Positions 18,927 through 29,175 of a DNA stretch of 64,000 nucleotides are shown in pieces. A model generated the notes under the pieces. That model saw only the letters and a program-made list of their open reading frames with translations, searched no databases and was not told where the DNA came from. The stretch is from JAFGXF01 sp963732595 (lineage in GTDB: Bacteria; Chloroflexota; Anaerolineae; Anaerolineales; Anaerolineaceae): contig CAVSZZ010000002.1 in the NCBI GenBank assembly GCA_963732595.1, positions 2,426,258 through 2,490,257 of the forward strand, in the 5' to 3' direction. Numbering within the stretch: the first letter of the stretch is position 1; every line of letters starts with the position of its first letter. Made by a program: the position numbers and the translations under genes.

Positions 18927-19726
18927 CAGTTGAAAAGATTACAGGCGCTATTATATGTCATTTTAGCGCACTGCTCGAGCAGACTGATTGAGACATTCGG
19001 CCAGCTTTGATTAGTGTGAGCTGAGATAGGCAGGCTCATTGCGTTGACCTCGATGGGGAACAGGTGTGATATAGGGTGCATCGGTTTCAAGCAGCAAGCA
19101 AGCCGGGTCGACGTACTTCACCATTTCCCGGATTTGGACTGGCATTCTTGAAGGTGATACTCCCATTAATACCCATCAGGAAACCTGAAGATACCACCTC
19201 GCTTGCCTGAAAACAGTCACCGGAAAAACTGTGGAAAACGCCAGGGTTTCGGTGGAGGTGGATGGCTGCATCCGGTAGACCGGTTTACCAGGTATGCAGG
19301 ATGCTGATCAATTCATCAAAGGCATCGCGGCAATGCAGGATAACCGGTTTATCGAGCTCGGCTGCCAGGGCTAGTTGCTCCCTTAAGATACTTTGTTGAA
19401 AATCCGGAGTGGTGTGATCACGATAATAATCCAGACCGATCTCGCCGATTGCACAGACGCGGGGATGACGCCGCCAAATCCCAAAGCTCAGCCATGGAAT
19501 GGTCATTCCAGGCCTCTCCGTTGTTGGGATGGACACCCACCGCTGCAAAAATTCGAGGCATCAGTTTCCGCAGGCGTTATTGCCCTGCGGGATGATACAA
19601 GGTCAACGCCAGGAATGAGAATCCGATTGGATACCGGACTTGCCAGGCTCTTTCGAGCATGGCCTGACGGTCAAAATCGAAAGGTTCGAGATCGATATGG
19701 CAGTGAGTATCCGACAGCAAGAGCAA
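18923..19726 (-). pseudogene. tatD: TatD-family metal-dependent DNase, several frameshifts
   Basis: Parts of TatD appear in order but in different frames: start LLLSDTHCHIDLEPFDFDRQ from a TTG at 19726, then AVGVHPNNGEAW, VCAIGEIGLDYYRDHT, the core LREQLALAAELDKPVILHCRDAFDEL, then LLLETDAPYITPVPHRGQRNEP and the end TYNSACNLFNW with TGA at 18923. The metal ligands (HCH, E in GEIGLDYY, HCRDA, TDAP) are all present once frames are joined. Total length fits 265 residues, so no large deletion; at least four indels. Start abuts the pgm TAA, stop overlaps the synthase GTG. Confidence 0.8.
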
Positions 19727-21150
19727 TTACTTCAATCCGGCAATTCGCAAGCCATCATTCAGAATGTCTTTGACTTTATCCTTGTGGGTCGTTTCGCAAT
19801 AGACGCGCATGATCGGTTCTGTACCGGAAAATCTGATCAACATCCATCCGCCATCTTCAAGACTGAATTTGAAACCGTCCGTGGTCAGACAGGTCTGTCA
19901 CTTTCAAGCCACCAATGGTGGCGGGTTTGGCTGCCAGGATCATGGATTCCTTTTCCTTGCGATCGCCTTTGAAATAAGTATCCACACGGTCGTAATAGTG
20001 TGCACCCACTTTATCAAAGAGTATCTTTAATAATTCAGAAGGCTTTTTATTCAAACGGACCATCATATCCAGGAAATAGATACCGGCCAGGATACCATCG
20101 CGTTCCGGGACATTTCCGCGGAAGGCATATCCACCGGATTCCTCACCACCGATCATGGCATCCGTTTCGATCATTTTTGGAGCCACATATTTGAAGCCAA
20201 CTCCGGTCTGATAGACCGGCACCTTGTATATCGCCCCAAGCTTTTCCAACATGCTGGTGGTCGACAGGGTTTTGACGATCGGTCCTCTCAGCCCCCGTAC
20301 CTCGAGCATGTAATACGCCAGAAGGCCAAACGCCTGTAATTGGTTGATGAACACGCCGTTCTCGTCACCAAAACCACAGCGGTCGGCATCCCCATCAAGG
20401 ATAAGCAATACGTCAGAGCCGGTTTCCCTGACAGTTTTCAAACCGACATCGATATTCGGTTGAATAGGCTCAGGGCGCTTCATTTCCGGGAAGAGCGGAT
20501 TGCGCTCGGTCATGAATTTCATTGACGGTGGTCTTTCCACCAGATAATAACCTGGTGAACCAACCGGCACCATTGCCCCACATGCTGTCGACAGTTACCT
20601 TTAAACCGGCATTTTTAATCGGTTCAAGGTCGATCAATTCTTTCAAATGGGCAATGTAGGCGGGAGCCGGATCGAATTTCACGATGCTGCCATTCTTGAT
20701 CCCATCATTGATGGCGATCCGTTTGACCAGGTCGCCGGAGTCCGGAATACTGGCTTCGATATCCAGCAACCCTTGCGGATCGATCGCACCACCACGATGG
20801 TCGCGTACTTTATAGCCGTTATCTGTAGGTGGATTATGGGAGGCGGTAATATTGACAGCACCGGCCGCCTTTTTATTCACGACCGAAAAGGCGATGACTG
20901 GCGTGGGGGTGGCATCTTCGGTCAGGTGGACATGAAAGCCGTTGCCGGCCAGCACTTCAGCTGCAGCAGCGGCAAACCCTTCAGAGGCGAAGCGTTTATC
21001 ATGACCAACCACGATCCATTCCCCGGCATGTTTCTGATTGAGCATATAGGTTGCAAAACCCTGGGTCACACGCCGGACGTTGTCGTAGGTGTAATCTTCG
21101 GCGATGACACCGCGCCAGCCGTCCGTACCAAAATGAATCGATTGAGTCAT
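19727..21150 (-). CDS. Phosphoglucomutase/phosphomannomutase family protein (two frameshifts)
   Basis: Alpha-D-phosphohexomutase that interconverts hexose 1- and 6-phosphates. N-terminal piece 21150 to about 20,520: IHFGTDGWRGVI, phosphoserine loop NITASHNPPTDNGYK. Middle piece from TERNPLFPEMKRPEP: metal loop LILDGDADRCGF and sugar loop GGEESGGYAF. After a shift near 19,880 the C-terminal phosphate-binding loop LIRFSGTEPIMRVY ends at TAA 19727. All four active-site loops are present. The substrate (glucose, mannose or glucosamine) cannot be told from sequence. First gene of the operon with tatD. Confidence 0.88.
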
Positions 21151-21200
21151 GTTTCCTCCAGTGGTAATGATTACGGTAATTATATCAGCAGGGATAGAAA

Positions 21201-21209
21201 TGCTATAAT
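21201..21209 (+). promoter_or_regulatory. Extended -10 element before mnmA
   Basis: TGCTATAAT, identical to the extended -10 of rpmB, 19 bases before the mnmA ATG. No clear -35 box. Confidence 0.5.
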
Positions 21210-21227
21210 TCCTGGCTGCGGAAAACT

Positions 21228-22287
21228 ATGCCAATTAATAAACAGGCTGTTGTCGTAGGTTTGAGCGGAGGCGTGGATAGCGCTGTTTCAGCGGCATTAT
21301 TGCTGGATCAGGGCTTTGAGGTTATTGGCGTCAGTCTGGGCATGTGGCATGCTGTGGGTGTGGATTCTCCATCTTCGGAGTATTACCAGGATGCCCAAAA
21401 AGTGGCGGAACATCTGGGCATTCCATGGATATTGGTGGACCGGCAGGGGAGCTTCAAGGAAGAAGTGGTCGGGTATTACCTGAACAGCCTGAAGGATGGG
21501 CAGACACCGAATCCCTGTATCCTGTGCAATAAGATCCTGAAATGGCGAAGCCTGATCGAAACTGCCGACTGGTATGGGCGCTGATTTCGTGGCGACCGGA
21601 CATTATGCGCGTAGGCATGATATCCCGTCCAATCGAACTCCACAAAGCCAGAGATAATGAAAAGGACCAATCCTATTTCCTGGCCATGCTGGGCCAACAG
21701 GAACTGCGAAGGACGTTGTTTCCACTGGGTGAATTAACGAAAGAAGATGTACGTAAATTAGCAAAAGCAAAGATGATTCCTGTGGCAAATCGGAAGGAAA
21801 GCCAGGATCTATGTTTTCTGGGCAAGTTCGATCAGCATGAATTTATATTTCAGTTTGCTCCTGAGATACTCGAAACCCGGTGAGATCGTGCATAAAGATG
21901 GCCGTGTCCTGGGTGAGCATAGCGGTCTGGCAAATTATACGGAGGGGCAGCGCAAGGGCATCCAGATCGCATTTTCTGAACCGCTCTATGTGGTCGAAAA
22001 GGATTCCCGGAACAACCGGCTGATCGTGGGGGAAAAGGAATATCTGGGAAGAGACGAGTTTAACCGCCCGGGATGTTAACTGGATCAGCGGAAAGGCACC
22101 TGCTAAAGCCTTTAAGGCGGTTGTGAGAATCCGCTACCGGGCAGCCGGGCAGGATGCTGAGATCCAGGCAGGTCTGGATGGTAAACTGACCGTACAATTT
22201 AAGGAGCCGGTGCGGGATATCACTCCCGGGCAGGCACTGGTCATGTACCAGGCCGACAATTGTCTTGGGATGGGCTTTATCGAATGA
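21228..22287 (+). CDS. mnmA: tRNA 2-thiouridylase MnmA (about four frameshifts)
   Basis: Adds sulfur at U34 of tRNA-Lys/Glu/Gln. The first piece (21228-21584) has the PP-loop VGLSGGVDSAVSA and the catalytic Cys in NPCILCNK. ADFVATGHYARR, NEKDQSYFLAMLGQ, ESQDLCFLG, GEHSGLANYTEGQRKG and the end PVRDITPGQALVMYQ...CLGMGFIE follow in successive frames, with shifts near 21,578, 21,650, 21,870 and 22,068. Length and motif order are complete. MnmA is usually essential or important, so the indels are more likely sequence errors than decay. Confidence 0.85.
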
Positions 22288-22299
22288 TACAATAATGCC

Positions 22300-22581
22300 A
22301 TGACTTTATCTGCTTACCTGATCAGTCTCATCTTTGCCACCGTCCTTGGTTTACTATTCCATGTGATCGTGGGTGGCCGTGGATGGCGCATCCTGTTTTT
22401 CATCCTGTGCAGTATCCTGGGATTCTTCCTGGGGAATCTAATCGGTGGTGCCGTAAACTGGAAATGGTTGAATGTTGGACCGGTGCATGCGATTCCGGCC
22501 ACCCTGGGGGCAATTGGCATCCTGCTGCTCGGTCGTTGGCTTGGCACAAGTCCAGAAAAGTCCCTGAGTAAGGAACATTGA
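22300..22581 (+). CDS. Small integral membrane protein of unknown function
   Basis: 93 residues with three hydrophobic stretches (about 4-24, 31-50, 64-82) and a glycine-rich second helix (LGFFLGNLIGGAV), resembling small GlsB/transglycosylase-associated or holin-like membrane proteins, though I cannot assign it. Follows mnmA by 12 bp and ends before a strong terminator, so it is probably the last gene of that transcript. Confidence 0.7.
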   Translation: MTLSAYLISLIFATVLGLLFHVIVGGRGWRILFFILCSILGFFLGNLIGGAVNWKWLNVGPVHAIPATLGAIGILLLGRWLGTSPEKSLSKEH

Positions 22582-22591
22582 ACAATTAAAA

Positions 22592-22616
22592 AACCCCTTC
22601 CAGATCGGAAGGGGTT
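22592..22616. terminator. Bidirectional terminator between membrane-protein gene and cold-shock gene
   Basis: Perfect 10-bp stem AACCCCTTCC/GGAAGGGGTT with loop AGATC. A-rich upstream flank gives a U-tract for the minus-strand cold-shock transcript; the plus side is followed by GGTTGTTTT. Confidence 0.85.
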
Positions 22617-22641
22617 GGTTGTTTTAGTTGTATTTTTATTA

Positions 22642-22854
22642 TTATTCGATAACTGTCACCTGTGCTGCCTGCATTCCTTTTGGACCCTCTTCAACAGAGA
22701 ATTCAACTTTTTGACCTTGAACAAGGTTTTTAAAACCCTCGCTCGCGATCGCCGAATAGTGCACGAAGACATCCGCTTCACCTTCGCGCTGGATGAAGCC
22801 GAAGCCTTTGCTCGTGTTGAACCATTTTACGGTTCCGACAAAACGCTCACTCAT
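22642..22854 (-). CDS. Cold-shock domain protein (CspA family)
   Basis: 70-residue RNA/DNA-binding beta-barrel that melts mRNA structure. RNP1 KGFGFIQ and RNP2 VFVHYSAI are both present. Ribosome-binding site AAAGGAGGAGC ends about 7 bases before the ATG and is near-perfect. The gene has its own promoter at 22973-23001 and therefore a leader of about 110 nt with two hairpins, unusual for a monocistronic gene but familiar for cold-shock mRNAs. Confidence 0.95.
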   Translation of the reverse strand: MSERFVGTVKWFNTSKGFGFIQREGEADVFVHYSAIASEGFKNLVQGQKVEFSVEEGPKGMQAAQVTVIE

Positions 22855-22878
22855 ACTACTGCTCCTCCTTTGGTACTC

Positions 22879-22932
22879 CAGTCAAGACTGGAAAAACAAA
22901 AACCGGCCTTCAAGAACGCCTGATAGGCCGGT
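22879..22932 (-). promoter_or_regulatory. Structured 5' leader of the cold-shock gene (terminator-like hairpin plus second hairpin)
   Basis: On the minus strand: stem ACCGGCCT/AGGCCGGT (22925-22932 with 22902-22909), then TTTTTGTTTTT, then hairpin CCAGTC-TT-GACTGG (22879-22892), then the ribosome-binding site. The first hairpin plus T-tract has the form of an intrinsic terminator inside the leader; alternatively it ends the upstream lon transcript. Confidence 0.6.
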
Positions 22933-22972
22933 ATGACGAAACTATTAATATAAGAGCAAGAACATTAATCAA

Positions 22973-23001
22973 ATTTTAATATAGATGCCGTGAGGCGTCA
23001 A
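22973..23001 (-). promoter_or_regulatory. Promoter of the cold-shock gene
   Basis: Minus strand: -35 TTGACG (23001-22996), 17-bp spacer, -10 TAAAAT (22978-22973). Start of transcription near 22966. Confidence 0.65.
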
Positions 23002-23044
23002 GATAACTAAAAATAGAAGCTCAGGGCACGAAATCAAGACAAAT

Positions 23045-25538
23045 TTAGCCGGGAGTGCGCGGTGATTTCCTCTTTTTGGATTCGAGCAAGGCATTTTGCA
23101 GAACGTCCCTGACATCATCCACCAGGATGAATTCCATGGAGCTTCTTGACACTCTCAGGCAGATCATCCAGGTCATCCTTGTTGCGTTTGGGTAATATGA
23201 TGCGTTTCAGACCGGATCGATGCGCTGCAAGCACTTTCTCCTTGATGCCACCAACAGGCAGTACCTGGCCACGCAGGGTGATCTCACCGGTCATGCCGGT
23301 ATCATGCCGGACGGGTTGCTGGCGTAATAGGGAGGTCAGGGCAGTCACCATGGTGACACCCGCAGAGGGACCATCTTTCGGTTGGGCACCGGCCGGAACA
23401 TGGAGATGGATATCGGATTCTGCGAAGATCGTCTCCGGGATCCCGAGGTCTTTGGCATGTGATCGCACATAAGATAGACCTGCCTGGGCAGACTCCTGCA
23501 TGACATTCCCGATGGAGCCGGTGATCATGAATCCTTTGCTGCCGGGCATGCGGGTCGCCTCAACAAAGAGGATATCCCCGCCGTATGCGGTCCAGGCCAG
23601 GCCGGTCGCCACCCCAGGCAGGGAGGTGCGCATCGAAATCTCCTGGGAGCCTTTAAACATCGGGCTGCCCAGTTCCTCGCGGATATACTCAGGCGTAACC
23701 GTCGCCTGGGTAAACTTACCTTCGCTGATCGATGTGGCCAGTTTACGAAAGATGCTGCCGATCTGCCGTTCAAGGTTCCGTACACCGGCTTCCTGGGTGT
23801 AATTGCGGATGATCTGATGAATGGCGGCCGCGGTGAATTTAACCTCGCGCTCCCTCAATCCATTCTCACGCAATTGACGCGGTATCAGGTATTGGCGGGC
23901 AATGTGATATTTCTCTTCCTCGGTGTAGCCGGCGATTTGGATGACTTCCATGCGATCCAACAGTGGCGGAGGGATCGTTTCAAGGCTGTTGGCTGTGGTG
24001 ATGAACATCACCTGGGAAAGATCGAAGGCAACCTCCAGATAATGATCGCGGAATTCACGATTCTGTTCAGGATCCAGGACTTCCAGCAGGGCTGAAGCCG
24101 GATCTCCCGAAAAATCGAATTTCAATTTATCGATCTCATCCAGCATGAAGACCGGATTGTGGCTTTCCACCCGTCGCATCGATTGCAGGATACGGCCGGG
24201 CATGGCTCCGATATAGGTGCGACGGTGTCCGCGAATCTCTGCCTCATCCCGGACGCCGCCAAGAGAAATCCGGATGAATTTGCGGTTCATGGCGCGAGCA
24301 ATGGATTGACCCAGGGAGGTCTTGCCAACCCCTGGCGGGCCGATGAAGCACAGAATCACCCCTTCGCGGATCTTGCGGATCTCGTCCTTCTTGCGACGGA
24401 CCGGATCGGATTTCCGATCCTGACGCAGCTTTCTGACCGCCAGGTATTCGAGGATGCGGGATTTGACATCCTTCAAGCCGTAATGATCGGTATCCAACAC
24501 TTCCCGGGCATGCGCGATATCCAGGTTATCGGGTGTATTGTTGGACCAGGGCAGCGAAACCAGCCAATCCAGGTAGGTGCGGATGACGCCATACTCGGCG
24601 GCGGCAGTCGGCAGGCGCGAGAGACGATCCAATTCCCGGCGTGATTGTTTGGTCGCCTCATCGGACATGTGGGTGGTTTCGATGCGTGCACGGAACTCCT
24701 CGATATCCGCTGTCTGCTCATCACCCTCACCGAGCTCATCCTGGATGGCTTTTAATTGCTCTCGCAGGAAATACTCGCGCTGGGTCTTCTCCATCTCCGA
24801 ACGTGCTTCATTCTGTATCTTCTGACCGAGCTCAAGTACTTCACGCTCGCGGGTCAGGATGGTCACCAGCCGCTGAAGCTTGGCGCTGACCTTGTCGATC
24901 TCGAGGATGGATTGTGCATCCTTAAGTTCCATGCGTTGAAAGTTTGAGATCGTATAGACCGTTTGAAGTGCATCGGTGTAGGTGGAGACGGTTGTCACCA
25001 GTTCACGCGGCAGGGTCGGGATTAGATCTGCAATGCGTTCGAACTGGTCGCGCGCATTGCGTGCCAGCGCATCAACCTGAAGGTTGCTTTCATGGATCTC
25101 CGGCCGGTATTGAATGCGGGCGCGGAAGTAGGGATCCTCCTGGATGTATTCTTCAGTGGCAAAGCGGGCCATGCCCTGAACCAGGATACGGATGGTGCCA
25201 TCCGGAGCGCGGAAGAGCCGGTGGATGGATCCAACCGTACCGATCTTGTACATCTCCTTAATGGATGGATTCTCGAGTTCGGCATTCCGCGACGCCACCA
25301 GGCCGACCAGCTTGTTATTGGCGATCACATCATCGATCAGTTTGATCGAGCGCGGCTGGCCGATCGTGAGCGGGACAATGGTTTGGGGATAGACGACCAC
25401 GCCTCGCAGCGGAAGGATGGCCACTTCATCCGGAAAGTTCTTCAGGGCCTTATCCAGGTTGTAGCTGATATCAAAGGTCAGATCATCCGGGTCCATCGGA
25501 TTGAGCGGGGAATTCTTGGGTTCGTGATTGTTTTCCAT
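23045..25538 (-). CDS. lon: Lon ATP-dependent protease, second copy (one frameshift near the end)
   Basis: Complete Lon of about 830 residues: N-terminal substrate-binding domain (VAILPLRGVVVYPQTIVPL), coiled linker, Walker A GPPGVGKTS, protease Ser in PKDGPSAGVTM and Lys in IKEKVLAA. The open frame ends at 23115 with an atypical tail; removing one C near 23,137 restores MEFILVDDVRDVLQNALLESKK, the normal Lon C-terminus, ending TAA at 23045. It lies 18 bp behind an hsp20 gene, so chaperone and protease are co-transcribed. It is a distinct paralogue of the lon at the window start. Confidence 0.95.
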
Positions 25539-25556
25539 ATATTTTGCATCGATCCA

Positions 25557-25967
25557 TTAAGTACGGGAGGGGTTTGCTTTTGGGATTGTGATGGTGAGAA
25601 AGCCGTCCCGATAATCGGCAACAACCTGACCGGTCTCGACCGCCTGGGGTAGATCCACTTCACTCTCGAATTCGCCGGATGGGATCTCCATGCGGTGATA
25701 ACAGCCCTGATTGCGAATTTCAGGGCGAATGCCGCTGATCACCACCCGCCGGGATTCGATCTGGATGGCAAAAGCGGCCTGGTCCATGCCGGCGATCTCG
25801 ATGCGAATGATCAGGCGGTCGTCTGTTTCGATCACATCAGTGGGCGGTGACCAGGCATGCGGTTTGAGATTCCTTTGACGCTGGGACTGGTTCACCGTAA
25901 AGTATTCAAGATATTCCGATTCCGAATGAATTAAGTGAATGGGAGCAGTTTGAAGTTCACCGTTCAT
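25557..25967 (-). CDS. Small heat-shock protein (Hsp20/alpha-crystallin family)
   Basis: 136 residues. The N-terminal region is variable; the alpha-crystallin domain runs from about 40 (PPTDVIETDDRLIIRIEIAGM) through VVISGIRPE to DLPQAVETGQVVADYRDGFLTITIPKA, the family's last strand signature. Holds unfolding proteins without ATP. Upstream of lon by 18 bp, a proteostasis operon. No CIRCE-type element is visible upstream. Confidence 0.9.
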   Translation of the reverse strand: MNGELQTAPIHLIHSESEYLEYFTVNQSQRQRNLKPHAWSPPTDVIETDDRLIIRIEIAGMDQAAFAIQIESRRVVISGIRPEIRNQGCYHRMEIPSGEFESEVDLPQAVETGQVVADYRDGFLTITIPKANPSRT

Positions 25968-26055
25968 AGCTTTCTCCGTGATTGAAGACAGTGTGATTTA
26001 TCAGCTTCTTTATATCATAATTCATTTATCGGAGAGTCGGGATTAATAAATGGTT

Positions 26056-26150
26056 GGCGCCCCTGGTGGGAGTCTGACCACTCTGTGCCCCTTCGGGGTG
26101 GCCTCGCTCCGCGAGTCCAGCACTTCGGAACTTACAACCATCGGATGTAA
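26056..26150 (-). repeat. Degenerate tRNA-Arg copy (3' half)
   Basis: 19 bases at 26056-26074 are identical to the 3' end (acceptor and T-arm) of the intact tRNA-Arg at 26169-26187, and ACAACCATCGGAT recurs further on. The two matches are separated by about 60 unrelated bases with small hairpins (CCCCTTCGGGG), so no tRNA can form. Confidence 0.65.
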
Positions 26151-26170
26151 GATTAAGTACGTGAGCCAGG

Positions 26171-26243
26171 CGCCCCTGGTGGGAGTCGAACCCACAACCA
26201 TCGGATTAGAAGTCCGGTGCTCTATCCATTGAGCTACAGGGGC
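26171..26243 (-). tRNA. tRNA-Arg (anticodon TCT)
   Basis: 73-nt cloverleaf on the minus strand: acceptor GCCCCTG/CAGGGGC, D-arm TAGCTCAATGGATAGAGC, anticodon loop CTTCTAA giving TCT, T-arm GGGTTCGACTCCC. One mismatch at the top of the anticodon stem. No CCA encoded. Flanked on both sides by partial copies of itself. Confidence 0.93.
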
Positions 26244-26320
26244 GTGTACGGCAGAGATTTTACCATAAGGGGGGAAGGGTTTTGATCAACCATCGGACGG
26301 GTGCACCCGTTCTAAGGGGG

Positions 26321-26358
26321 TTAGAGGTCCGGTGCTCTATCCATTGAGCTACAGGGGC
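26321..26358 (-). repeat. Degenerate tRNA-Arg copy (5' half)
   Basis: 38 bases matching the 5' half of the intact tRNA-Arg (acceptor, D-arm, anticodon arm) with one difference; the sequence then diverges, with only CAACCATCGGA left of the 3' half at about 26288-26298. Not a functional tRNA. Confidence 0.7.
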
Positions 26359-26368
26359 AGGTTTTTAC

Positions 26369-26795
26369 TTATTGACCGGACGAATGCCTTTGTAGACCTT
26401 TAATACCGGCCAGTGTCCGGATGATGGTCTCAGCCGGACGATGTATTTTTTCAGAAATCTCGATCGGCGTCATGGGGGTGTTGTCATTGGCGATAAAGAG
26501 CCGAAAAACACCATCCACCAGGGAGGTATGATCGGTGACAAAATCTTCCTGCTTCGAGCAATGGCTGATCAAGGCATGCTGCAGGGCATTCACCGAACGC
26601 ACCTCTGCCGTCTCGGGATCGACCGAATCGACCATGTCGTCCGGAGAGAGACCTGTCAAAAGCCTCCTGGTGAGTCTGGCAAAGGCAGCTCATCAGGTAG
26701 ACCTTCCAATCATTGTCGTTCTGCTGCCACCATTCAAAGTCGATGTGGAAGGGTGTATCAAGGGTGGGTTTGACCAGGCTGTGACGCTGTTCCAC
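26369..26795 (-). CDS. Unknown protein with C-terminal winged-helix-like segment (frameshifted)
   Basis: Starts at a GTG overlapping the stop of the upstream gene. The first frame gives MEQRHSLVKPTLDTPFHIDFEWWQ...LMSCLCQTHQEAF, and after a shift near 26,660 the other frame continues DMVDSVDPETAEVRSVNALQHAL...MTPIEISEKIHRPAETIIRTL. The last part looks like a helix-turn-helix (TPIEISEKIHRPAETIIRTL). The end is uncertain: the visible frame ends at 26369, while the next frame reads KVYKGIRPVNK. I do not recognise the family; it forms a pair with the large gene upstream. Confidence 0.6.
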
Positions 26796-28382
26796 TATCC
26801 ACTCTCCTCATCGCCTTCGGAAATACGGAAGTAATAATCACCCACGTATTTGATCTGGGGGTTGTCCACCAGCGAGGACAGGATCGGGGTGACCGGCAGT
26901 CGTTTGACTGATATTGATGGCTGAATAGAGTTCCTGGGCATGCACGTGGCCCTGTGGATTGAGCTTGGCCAGGTTGCGCAGGGTGTTGATGATCAGGTTA
27001 TCGGGAGAGCCTCTTTGTTTGGCAGGTGCGTTCCAAAGGGCATCCAGCGCATCAACATCCGGGATCAGAATGGACATCCGTTCATCGTAAGTGGCCGTAA
27101 CCGGTTGCTTTAAGAGCGCAAATACGATACCGCCATCTGCACCAATCAGTGCCGTGCGGATCCACTCCCGGTTCGAACGCGATTTTTCCGTGCGAATGAC
27201 CACTTCACCTGGCGTATTACCACGGCGAATATGGACCAGACTGCCGGGTATCAGACCTTCAGACTTGTAAAAAGCCTCTAATCCATAGAGATACTTTCCG
27301 GGGCGTACAACCCACCCGGTGAAACGATCCTGATTGTTGCCATTGATAAAGGTGAATTGAACGCGGGGCGATTCGAGTGCCGTGGGGAAAATGCAGGCAT
27401 TCAGATAATTCAAAGGCAGTGTCCCTGAACGCCAGTGCGGGTATAGAAGTGGAATGACAATCTCTTCCCCATGAATTTGATCGCTGCCACACTCGTCCAG
27501 CTCATCTGCCATGCGCATGCACAGGGATTTCATCTCTTCTGACAGGTTTGCTGAATCCGCATCGGTGGGAACGTAACGCAACCAGAGGGGTGTTTCGCGC
27601 ACCTGTTCCGGTTCGCAGCGATGCAGGTACCATACGACTTCACCGGAAGGACCTACCTCGTCGAAGCGTTGATCTTCCTGAAGTGCGTAGTTTAAGGAGA
27701 ATTCCAGCAGTTTTGTGCTCACGTCACTGGTCAACTCGACCTGTTTTTGCAGCTCGCTGGTTGCCAGGGGACCACCGTTGGCCATATCCAGAGTCGCCTC
27801 GGCCAGATTAAGATGACCGGCATTCACATCCACCAGCAAAGACCTGGGGAACCAGCGCCCGGCGATGCGGACGAGATCTGAGGAGTCGTTCAACGCCTCC
27901 TGAAGTGCCGCTGATAAGGGTTCTGCATACCTAGAGAGCACAGAAGCAGCATCCAGGTTTTCATCTCCATCAGATGACGTGGGAAGATCATTCAATGAAT
28001 GTGCCTCAAGTCCGGCTGCCAGGGAATGGTGGCTGCCATCCTCGAGGTCGACCTCGATCACTTCAAATACGGAAAACTCCGGATTATTTCCCGGACGACT
28101 GGAAAGCACTTTACCTTTTTGGCCATCGAACTGGGGAAAACTGAGTGAATCACCGGACTGATAATGCTCTTTGGGTAAATAGAGCTTGCCGGCCGATTTC
28201 CTTTTTTCTGCGAGTTTGCTTTTTTCACGAGTGATGCGGTCCTGAACCAGTTCGGCTAGAAGTTCGGCGGTGGTCAGAGGTGTTTCGCACTCCAGCAAAT
28301 GATTAAAAAGAAAAGACAGGTCTTCGGGGGAGGTTGTAAAATTATCCCAATATGATTCTGGAAGTGAGGTGTGTGAATACAT
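26794..28382 (-). CDS. Large soluble protein of unknown function (frameshift near the end)
   Basis: About 525 residues with no signal peptide or membrane segment. The first 110 residues are helical and charged (TTAELLAELVQDRITREKSK), followed by a beta-rich part with SLSFPQFDGQKGKVLS and DLEDGSHHSL. The open frame ends at 26838; a shift near 26,910 restores RLPVTPILSSLVDNPQIKYVG to a TAG at 26794 that overlaps the next start. I do not recognise it. The coupling to the downstream winged-helix-like protein suggests a joint role. Confidence 0.65.
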
Positions 28383-28450
28383 GCTGCCTGTTGGTACCGT
28401 TTAATTTACTGGAGAATTATTATACTCCAGCTTGAAAAGAAGAAAAATAA

Positions 28451-29151
28451 TCATACCGTTTTTTTGATGGTGATGATCGATTTAATCTGATCCAGTTGCG
28501 CATCCGTCAGCAAAGGTGATTTGGGTTGCTTGCGTAGAAAGTCCTTGGCTTTATCTGACGATAAGCAGGTGGATGGGCGCATCCTTGAGATCCAGAGTCA
28601 CATTCTTGTTGAAGAACAGCGCCAGCGGTTTGATCACTTCGGGATCGATTTCGATGTTATGTTTGACCAGGGCTTTGTTCAAATCCCTGATTTCCAGTTC
28701 AGCCTCAGCATCCGGACGGCCAATGGAATCCATGGAAAACATTTTAAGAAAGAAACTGCCGCCTTTTTGAAACCACTTGCCATTCGAATAAGACACTTTA
28801 CCGCTTGCCAGCACGGGAAGAAGGATCCACAAGCCTGAAGGGCTGGTCAGGAAATGCGAAACCGGTGTGGAATAATGATACAAAGTGAATTTATCATCCA
28901 GGCCTTTAAGCGCACTGGTGATCAATTCATGCGGGCAGACCTTGGCGCCCCAACGACTGGTGAAGAACATGCTGATCTGCCAGACGATCAAACCCAGCAG
29001 AAGCGCAGCCAGAGAGTAGATCATGGAGGTCGTATCTTCTTTCAAGGTGAAATAAAAACCAATGCCCCAGGAGTGCCAGCGCACCATAGCTGGAATACTT
29101 GCTGATCTTCTTGTTGCGATTGATGAGTCTGGTGTTCTCAATGATTTTCAT
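28451..29151 (-). CDS. Membrane-associated protein of unknown function (two frameshifts)
   Basis: Reconstructed as MKIIENTRLINRNKKISKYSSYGALALLG, shift near 29,070, then GFYFTLKEDTTSMIYSLAALLLGLIVWQ (second hydrophobic segment), then a soluble domain HELITSALKGLDDKFTLYHY...HFLTSPSGLWILLPV...SYSNGKWFQKG; a second shift near 28,560 gives KAKDFLRKQPKSPLLTDAQLDQIKSIITIKKTV. The soluble part resembles NERD-like or other nuclease-related domains only loosely (D.FTLYHY, P.GLW), so no function is claimed. It follows plsX by 24 bp. Confidence 0.6.
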
Positions 29152-29175
29152 GAAGTGCTCCTGACAACGGGTTTA

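Noticed and set aside
26056..26243. tRNA-Arg attachment site of an integrated element
   Set aside because: The 3'-end direct repeat is only about 95 bp from the tRNA, with no integrase or cargo between the copies.
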